Of a stretch of DNA of 64,000 nt, positions 62,240-64,000 are shown piece by piece (position 1 is the first letter of the stretch; each line of letters opens with the position of its first letter). The position numbers were made by a program, and so were the translations under genes. The stretch lies in NCBI GenBank assembly GCA_004843345.1, contig CP039460.1, positions 449,501-513,500 on the forward strand, in the 5' to 3' direction. This DNA comes from Acetobacteraceae bacterium (GTDB lineage Bacteria > Pseudomonadota > Alphaproteobacteria > Acetobacterales > Acetobacteraceae). The notes under the pieces were generated by a model. That model ran no database searches, was not told the origin of the DNA, and was given only the letters and a program-made list of their open reading frames with translations.

Positions 62240-64000
62240 TTATTTTACAACGAAATTTACAATGCGCCCTTTCACAACAATTTCCCTAACGATTTGCTTT
62301 CCATCCATTGCCTGCATCACATTCGGCAACGCTTTTGCCAGTTTTAACACTTCTGCTTCTTCAAGCCCAAGTGGAATTTCAAGTACCCCACGAACCTTGC
62401 CATTCACTTGAACCGCAAGCTTTTGTGTATTCTCTTCCAAAAACTCTGCCTTAACCTCTGGCCATAAACGTTCCGCAGCCAATTTTCCTTTCGGATCAAG
62501 ATTCGCAATCACTTCTTCTGCCAAATGTGGCATGATTGGGGCCATTAACACAGCTAAAATTTCCAAAGCCTCACGGCGTGCCTGCTGTGACTCCTTCCCT
62601 GAACTCTCAAAAGAGCTTCGAATAGCCGCCACTAGCTCATGCAAACGAGCCAGAGCCACGTTCGGAACGAAAGCCTCAAAAGCTTCTCCAACAGCTTTGA
62701 TCGTTTTATGAAGACTCTGACGAAGCTTCTGCGCCTGATCTTTATCTTTTGAATCGCTCTGGGAGGTGCCTTTTTCTTCTAAAATACGGGCAACAAGTGC
62801 TTCAATTCGCTGAACAAAACGGGCAGAGGCTGCGACCCCCTCCGCTGTCCATTCCTGATCTCTTTCGGGCGGTGTATCGGATAAGACAAATAATCTCGCA
62901 ATATCTGCGCCATATTCTGCAATAATAGCCTCTGGAGAAACCGTATTTCGGCGGGATTTAGACATTTTTTCAGAACGTCCGACCTTAACCTCACGTCCTG
63001 TTTCTTTATGAAGTTTTTTACCGTCTTTTATCTCAACCTCTTCTGGATAGAGCCATTGATCGTCTAATTTATAGCTTTCATGGGTTACCATGCCCTGCGT
63101 AAAGAGGCTTGCAAACGGCTCTGCCTTATCAACAAGGCCTGCTTTCTGCAAAGCACGCATAAAAAAGCGTGCATATAACAGATGCAAAATTGCATGCTCT
63201 ACCCCACCAATATATTGATTTACAGGCATAAAGCGCGATGCAACTTCTTTGTTGATAGGCGCCTTTGCATCAGGGGAAAGATAACGCAGAGGATACCAGC
63301 CACTATCAACAAAGGTATCAAGCGTATCGGTTTCACGTTGCGCAGCCTTGCCACATTTTGGACAAGCAACATGTTTCCATGTTGGGTGATGGTCTAAAGG
63401 ATTACCAGAAACAGAGAAATCTGCATCTTCTGGCAACTGAACAGGGAGCTGATCTTCTGGAACAGTAACATCGCCACAGCTTTCACAGCGAATAATCGGA
63501 ATAGGACATCCCCAATAACGCTGACGGCTAACCCCCCAATCCCTTAAACGGTAATTAATTTCCTTCTGACCTATTTTCTGCGTTTCGAGGAAATGAATAA
63601 CACGCTTTTTTGCTTCTGAAATTTTGAGACCGTTCAAATCTGGCCCAATTGTCTTCTCGCCCGAAGCAGGAGAATTCATCATCTTGCCTGACGTAAAAGG
63701 CAAGAATTTCTTTTCTGAAACGGCCTTTGTAATCTCTTCCTCTGAAACGCCTGAAGGGCATCCAATATAAGGAATATCTAAATTATATTTCGTCGCAAAT
63801 TCATAATCACGCTCATCTGCACAAGGACAGCCGAATAAAGCCCCCGTACCATAATCAGAAAGCACAAAATTTGCGGCCCAAACAGGAATCTCTTTACCCT
63901 CAAGAAAAGGATGCTGAACTTTCAGCCCCGTATCCATCCCCTTCTTTTCTGCTTTTGAAAGTGTTTCTTCAGACGTGCCCAACTGTGCGCATTCTTTTTG
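62240..64000 (-). CDS. leuS: Leucyl-tRNA synthetase, C-terminal part
   Basis: Partial gene; the 5' end, including the HIGH motif, lies beyond the right edge. It charges tRNA-Leu and edits mischarged products. The visible ~585 residues include the end of the editing domain ([16 protein letters not shown]), the [12 protein letters not shown] segment of the catalytic fold, the [14 protein letters not shown] loop (KMSKS motif) and the anticodon-binding and C-terminal domains. Downstream follow lptE and holA. Confidence 0.96.
   Translation of the reverse strand, partial: QKECAQLGTSEETLSKAEKKGMDTGLKVQHPFLEGKEIPVWAANFVLSDYGTGALFGCPCADERDYEFATKYNLDIPYIGCPSGVSEEEITKAVSEKKFLPFTSGKMMNSPASGEKTIGPDLNGLKISEAKKRVIHFLETQKIGQKEINYRLRDWGVSRQRYWGCPIPIIRCESCGDVTVPEDQLPVQLPEDADFSVSGNPLDHHPTWKHVACPKCGKAAQRETDTLDTFVDSGWYPLRYLSPDAKAPINKEVASRFMPVNQYIGGVEHAILHLLYARFFMRALQKAGLVDKAEPFASLFTQGMVTHESYKLDDQWLYPEEVEIKDGKKLHKETGREVKVGRSEKMSKSRRNTVSPEAIIAEYGADIARLFVLSDTPPERDQEWTAEGVAASARFVQRIEALVARILEEKGTSQSDSKDKDQAQKLRQSLHKTIKAVGEAFEAFVPNVALARLHELVAAIRSSFESSGKESQQARREALEILAVLMAPIMPHLAEEVIANLDPKGKLAAERLWPEVKAEFLEENTQKLAVQVNGKVRGVLEIPLGLEEAEVLKLAKALPNVMQAMDGKQIVREIVVKGRIVNFVVK

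Overview
The window looks like the chromosome of an alphaproteobacterium, most likely an Acetobacteraceae member (acetic acid bacteria) of moderate to low GC. The pointers are a CcrM-type GANTC methyltransferase, a DUF1285 gene next to cca, the yqeY-dnaG-rpoD block divergent from carAB, the gpmI-envC-ctpA-rppH group, the leuS-lptE-holA group, and an alphaproteobacterial secY-adk-rpsM-rpsK-rpoA-rplQ order. Genus is not assigned. No rRNA, tRNA, CRISPR array or insertion sequence was seen.

Left part (1-11.1 kb): the 5' end of rpoD, dnaG and yqeY run on the minus strand and face away from carA-carB. carAB is closed by a strong terminator and followed by greA, gpmI and an EnvC-like murein hydrolase activator. 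From 11.1 to 16.7 kb lies an accessory insertion between envC and ctpA: a frameshifted, AT-rich DUF3644 gene, an Old Yellow Enzyme, a large secreted protein with a tail-fibre-like C-terminus, and a Sel1-repeat protein. ctpA and rppH then resume the normal order.

Middle (18.7-29.7 kb): ABC exporter, cca and DUF1285 (minus); a secreted ankyrin-type protein (plus); ccrM-rnhB (minus); then small membrane or envelope proteins. The most unusual locus is at 27.3-29.1 kb. A run of 13 cytosines lies in the first codons of a large gene for a putative HNH-like protein with a hydrophobic, glycine-rich C-terminal half. As written the run puts the start codon out of frame; 14 or 11 C would restore a 574-residue protein. 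This is the structure of an ON/OFF phase-variable gene.

Right part (29.7-58 kb): one almost continuous minus-strand run of transcription and translation genes, read as rplK-rplA-rplJ-rplL-rpoB-rpoC-rpsL-rpsG-tuf-rpsJ-(S10/spc/alpha clusters)-rplQ. fusA is missing from its usual place between rpsG and tuf, and secE-nusG are missing upstream of rplK. Several intergenic spaces carry perfect hairpins that probably set gene-by-gene expression. Then minC, minD, minE (plus) and holA, lptE and the C-terminal part of leuS (minus) finish the window.

Several starts were moved from the longest open frame on the basis of ribosome-binding sites and family N-termini (rpoD, greA, adk, rpsN, rplE, rplC, rplJ, rplK, minE, the secreted protein and others); non-ATG starts are noted individually. 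All identifications are from reading the sequence; no database search was run.
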